A DNA stretch of 64,000 bases from Hyphomicrobiales bacterium (lineage in GTDB: Bacteria; Pseudomonadota; Alphaproteobacteria; Rhizobiales; Xanthobacteraceae), in contig JAKFYI010000016.1 in NCBI GenBank assembly GCA_021730985.1, positions 124,001 to 188,000 of the forward strand. The letters run 5' to 3'. The notes below the pieces were generated by a model, which had not been told where the DNA came from, made no database searches, and saw only the letters and a list, made by a program, of their open reading frames with translations. How positions within the stretch are numbered: position 1 is the stretch's first letter; the number at the start of each line of letters is the position of its first letter. A program made the translations under genes and the position numbers. Shown one piece after another: positions 61,373-64,000 of this stretch.

Positions 61373-62344
61373 ATGACCCAACGCATCTCCCGCCGCACCG
61401 CGCTGGCCGGCCTGTCGGCGCTGGCGTTCACGCCGCGGGCGCCGGCCATCGCGCAGGCCCGCGCGATTGTCCTCATGCACGGCTTCACGCCCGGCGCCAA
61501 CGTGGACATCGGCGCACGGTTGATCGCCGATCATCTGGGCCGCCGCCTCGGCCAGACCGTGGTGGTGGAATCGCGGCTCGGCGCCGGCGGCACCGTGTCG
61601 GCCGCGGCGGTGGCGCGGGCAGCGCCCGACGGCCTCACGCTCGCCATCCTGCCGAGCGGCCACCCGGTGTCGGCCGCCATGTACAAGCAGTTGCCCTACA
61701 ACACCGTCGACGACTTTACCTTCGTCAGCATGCTGACCGAGAATCCGTTCATCTTCGGCACCTACCCGGACCATCCCGCGAAGTCCGTCGCCGACGTCAT
61801 CAAGTTGGCGCAGGCGGACGAAGGCAAGCTGACCTGCGCCACCGCAGGCATCGGGACCGGCATGCACTTAGCCTTCGAGCTGTTCGCGTCGATGGCGAAA
61901 GTAAAGATCCAGCACATTCCCTACCGCGGCTCGCCGCAGGCGGTCACCGACCTGCTCGCCAAGCGCATCGACTTCCAGATGGACACGCCGCCGCTGTTCC
62001 TGCCGTTCATGGCCGACAACCGCACGCGCGCGCTCGCGGTCACCGGCACCTCGAAGTTCTTTGCATTGCCGAACGCGCCGACCTTCGCCGAAAGCGGCCT
62101 GCCCGGCTATTCGGTCACCGGCTGGATCGGCCTGGCCGGTCCCGCGGGCCTGCCCGCCCCTCTGGTGGAGCGGCTCAACACCGAGGTGAAGGCGACCCTG
62201 GCCGATCCCGCCGTGATCGAGCGGTTCCGCTCGCTCGGCAGCGACGTGGTGCCGACCACGCCCGCGGGCTTCAAAGCGCGCGTGGTGGACGACGTGGCGA
62301 AGTGGACCAAGGTGGTGGCCGACGCCAACATTCCGCGGGTGTGA
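61373..62344 (+). CDS. TctC/Bug-type tripartite tricarboxylate transporter binding protein
   Basis: 323 residues. A Tat-like signal ISRRTALAGLSALAF (residues 5-19) ends AIAQA. The Bug fold is recognised by VVVESRLGAGGTVSAAAVARAAPDG, CATAGIGTGMH, and IPYRGSPQAVTDLLAKRIDF (listed as three separate motifs). No TctA or TctB membrane genes are adjacent, so it may supply an unlinked transporter. Bug proteins bind carboxylates and are often near catabolic genes; the adjacent amidohydrolase fits that loosely. Confidence 0.88.
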   Translation: MTQRISRRTALAGLSALAFTPRAPAIAQARAIVLMHGFTPGANVDIGARLIADHLGRRLGQTVVVESRLGAGGTVSAAAVARAAPDGLTLAILPSGHPVSAAMYKQLPYNTVDDFTFVSMLTENPFIFGTYPDHPAKSVADVIKLAQADEGKLTCATAGIGTGMHLAFELFASMAKVKIQHIPYRGSPQAVTDLLAKRIDFQMDTPPLFLPFMADNRTRALAVTGTSKFFALPNAPTFAESGLPGYSVTGWIGLAGPAGLPAPLVERLNTEVKATLADPAVIERFRSLGSDVVPTTPAGFKARVVDDVAKWTKVVADANIPRV

Positions 62345-62427
62345 CGGCTGCTGTGAACTGGCCTGCGCCGCGCCTTCAAAGCGCCTGCGATCTGCGCTAG
62401 GCAGGATCAAAGCTGCAAGGAGCACGC

Positions 62428-63114
62428 ATGACATTTTCGCTGTCGAGATTCGCCTTCGTTCTGCCGTTCATCGCGTTGGCGCCGGGCGGCGCCGAAGCCT
62501 GGACCGGCGCGCGAACCACGCTGGAAGCGCCGTCAGCCATCGAGCGAGTGGCGATGTGCGGCCGCAACTGCCGCGACGGCGGCCGTCATGTCTCCGGCCC
62601 GCCCGAGGTCTGCGCCGAACTCGGCCTGTTGTACTGCGGCCCGTCCGGGCCCCCGCCGCAGCGCGGGCGCGACCGCGACGACGACTGGCGTGACGACCGG
62701 CGCGATGACCGCAGGCGCGACACCGGACGCGACTTCGATCGCCGCGACGGCGGCCCCGATTTCGGCCGCCCAGACCCTGGCCCTGGCCGCCTTCCGCAAC
62801 GCCCCCAGGGCGAGCGCCCGGCCGCGGCGCCGGCCAAACCTGCGACCCCGCCGACGCTGTCAGTGTCGCCCACCTCCGTGGCGCGTGGTGGCACCGCCAC
62901 CGTGACCTGGAACGGCGGATCGGGCGCCAAGACCTGCGCGCTCTATCTGACCGACGCCACGCGCAACAACTATCAGCCCTGGGGCAACGCGCTGACCGGA
63001 AGCCATCCGGTGCCGGGCATCACCTCGACCACCAGCTTCAGCCTGACGTGCCTCGGCGCGGGCGGCGCGTATCTGCCGGGCCCGGTGCCGACCGCCGTGG
63101 TGAGGGTGAATTAG
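62428..63114 (+). CDS. Secreted Arg/Asp-rich protein with C-terminal Ig-like domain
   Basis: 228 residues with AAGGAG 7 nt before the ATG. A signal peptide (about 1-22), then a Cys pair in MCGRNCRDG, an Arg/Asp run (RDRDDDWRDDRRDD..., about 78-115) and a Pro-rich linker. Residues 145-228 look like an Ig/bacterial beta-sandwich: TLSVSPTSVARGGTATVTWN, CALYLTD, and SFSLTCLGAGG, with a Cys pair (about 171 and 211). No catalytic motif. It is a candidate surface or periplasmic binding protein; function unknown. Confidence 0.65.
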   Translation: MTFSLSRFAFVLPFIALAPGGAEAWTGARTTLEAPSAIERVAMCGRNCRDGGRHVSGPPEVCAELGLLYCGPSGPPPQRGRDRDDDWRDDRRDDRRRDTGRDFDRRDGGPDFGRPDPGPGRLPQRPQGERPAAAPAKPATPPTLSVSPTSVARGGTATVTWNGGSGAKTCALYLTDATRNNYQPWGNALTGSHPVPGITSTTSFSLTCLGAGGAYLPGPVPTAVVRVN

Positions 63115-63150
63115 ATCGCGCGTTCAAGGCGAACGTTTGCGTGCTCCAAA

Positions 63151-63285
63151 CTCCGCTCATTCCCGCGCATAGCCGTCGAAGACGGCGTCGCTTCGCTCGC
63201 CTTATGCTGGGAATCCAGGGCTAACCACACCGGCCTGAAAGTGCCGCCCTGGGTCCCCGCTTTCGCGGGGACGAACGGAAGGATG
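63151..63285. repeat. Composite intergenic repeat (two palindromic units)
   Basis: Unit 1, 63167-63207, is GCATAGCC...CTTATGC; its reverse complement closely matches 63481-63522. Unit 2, GTCCCCGC-TTTC-GCGGGGAC at 63253-63272, is the common palindrome whose translated form gives VPAKAGTQ-like peptides in many genomes. The block lies between the Ig-like and the methyltransferase genes. Confidence 0.7.
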
Positions 63286-63377
63286 CTGCATTCCGGAATT
63301 GCGGGGGTGTCCGCGGTGTTTGTCGGCAACAAGGGCGCCAGGGCCGAGCCGACAGGCAAAGCCGAAGCCGCCCGCCC

Positions 63378-64000
63378 GTGAGGTTCCTCCCTGTGAAGCG
63401 CTTTGCAATTCTCAGCCTGCTGCTGCCCTCCCTTCTCGTTCATGCGTCTGCCGGGCTCGCTCACGACGTGCCCCCGGTGCGCATAGGCGAGCGAAGCGAC
63501 GCCGTCCTTGGGACGGCTATGCCCGAGCCCTACATCCAGGGGCGCGACGTCCCCTGGGTGCCGACGCCGCAGGTCACCGTCGACAAGATGCTGGATATGG
63601 CGCGGCTGACGCCGCAGGACGTGGTGGTCGATCTCGGCTCCGGCGATGGCCGCACCGTGATCGCTGCGGCGCGCCGCGGCGCGCGGGCGCGCGGCATCGA
63701 GTTCAATCCCGATCTGGTCGAGCAGTCGCAACGCAATGCCGCCGAAGCCGGCGTCGCCCACGCCGCGACGTTCACCCAGGGCAACATGTTCGACGCCGAC
63801 ATTTCGGACGCGACGGTGCTGCCGCTGTTCCTGCTGCCGGAGAACCTCGACCAATTGGTGCCGAAATTTCTGGCGCTGCGGCCCGGCACGCGCATCGTCA
63901 ACAACGGTTTTGAATTTTCCGGCTGGGACTACGACGAGATCGGCCATCTGACGGGCCCGGCGTGCCGGCACTGGTGCATCGCCTATCTCTACATCGTGCC
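63378..64000 (+). CDS. Signal-peptide-bearing class I SAM methyltransferase (3' end outside window)
   Basis: The frame is open from GTG 63378 or 63393 to the window end, about 203 residues visible. From 63393 it reads VKRFAILSLLLPSLLVHASA, a signal peptide. SAM motif I is VVVDLGSGDGRTVIAAA (about residues 70-86), followed by an acidic residue in GIEFNPDL. TFTQGNMFDAD and NNGFEFSGWDYD continue the fold. Between the signal peptide and the domain, VRIGERSDAVLGTAMPE is encoded by an in-frame palindromic repeat. Export of a SAM enzyme is odd because SAM is cytosolic; the N-terminus may instead be a membrane anchor. Confidence 0.75.
   Translation, partial: MRFLPVKRFAILSLLLPSLLVHASAGLAHDVPPVRIGERSDAVLGTAMPEPYIQGRDVPWVPTPQVTVDKMLDMARLTPQDVVVDLGSGDGRTVIAAARRGARARGIEFNPDLVEQSQRNAAEAGVAHAATFTQGNMFDADISDATVLPLFLLPENLDQLVPKFLALRPGTRIVNNGFEFSGWDYDEIGHLTGPACRHWCIAYLYIV
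63481..63522. repeat. Palindromic repeat inside the methyltransferase reading frame
   Basis: GCATAGGCGAG...GGCTATGC, with terminal arms GCATAG/CTATGC and an inner hairpin CCGTCC-TTG-GGACGG. It matches the reverse complement of 63167-63207 over nearly its whole length, apart from one extra A and two or three changes at the loop. It is translated without breaking the frame. Confidence 0.75.

Overview
The window is high-GC alphaproteobacterial chromosome. The gene content and order point to the Hyphomicrobiales, most likely the Bradyrhizobium / Rhodopseudomonas / Xanthobacteraceae neighbourhood. The evidence is: hdaA beside a PerM-like gene and ppk; a DUF2232 gene between rpsR and rplI; the lptF-lptG-lptD-surA-pdxA-rsmA run; cvpA-purF; OxyR divergent from katG; and short palindromic repeats of the type common in that group. 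No tRNA, rRNA, CRISPR array, prophage or transposase was found. Most of the window is core housekeeping genes.

Layout. Positions 1-1210 hold the end of a SucC-like gene and a SucD-like gene, a divergent succinyl-CoA-synthetase-type pair. aspS and a fatty-acid-hydroxylase-type membrane protein follow on the minus strand, then a solute-binding protein and RNase D on the plus strand. From 14196 down to 6186 a long minus-strand block reads pgsA-like, perM-like, hdaA, ppk, a caspase-like gene, ppx, and a lipocalin-like gene. purM-purN and two tandem DoxX genes lie on the plus strand (14321-17134). A molybdopterin oxidoreductase, a TerC membrane protein and ndk are on the minus strand. A small His-rich secreted protein and katG share a terminator, and katG is divergent from oxyR. 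A Tat-exported cyclase-family protein, an ABC-F ATPase, a lipoprotein, holC and pepA end at about 30 kb.

Positions 30547-39287 are one plus-strand run for outer-membrane biogenesis and neighbours: lptF, lptG, lptD, surA-like, pdxA, rsmA, alcohol dehydrogenase. Positions 46352-39290 are the minus-strand fatty-acid and envelope block: fabD, fabG, acpP, fabF, mltG, yicC, gmk. Positions 46753-49263 are the ribosomal block rpsF, rpsR, DUF2232, rplI. A heme-motif protein, dnaB, alr, a small membrane protein, a VOC protein, radA, a GT39-type glycosyltransferase, cvpA and purF follow. The last 4 kb look more accessory: an amidohydrolase, a TctC/Bug-type binding protein, an Ig-like secreted protein, repeats, and a signal-peptide-bearing methyltransferase that runs off the end.

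The most unusual signals are about how small DNA elements and one gene insertion have reshaped coding sequence. The caspase-like gene sits between ppk and ppx, and the ppk/ppx junction appears duplicated on both sides (62 bp, 50 matches by hand alignment). A 72-bp in-frame palindromic insertion flanked by a 6-bp direct repeat lies in the PurF propeptide. A second palindromic repeat, present inverted just upstream, is read in frame inside a secreted methyltransferase. Two 49-bp palindromes carry compensatory arm changes, and each supplies the last base of the upstream gene's stop codon. No multi-gene system that I would call wholly new could be established from sequence alone.
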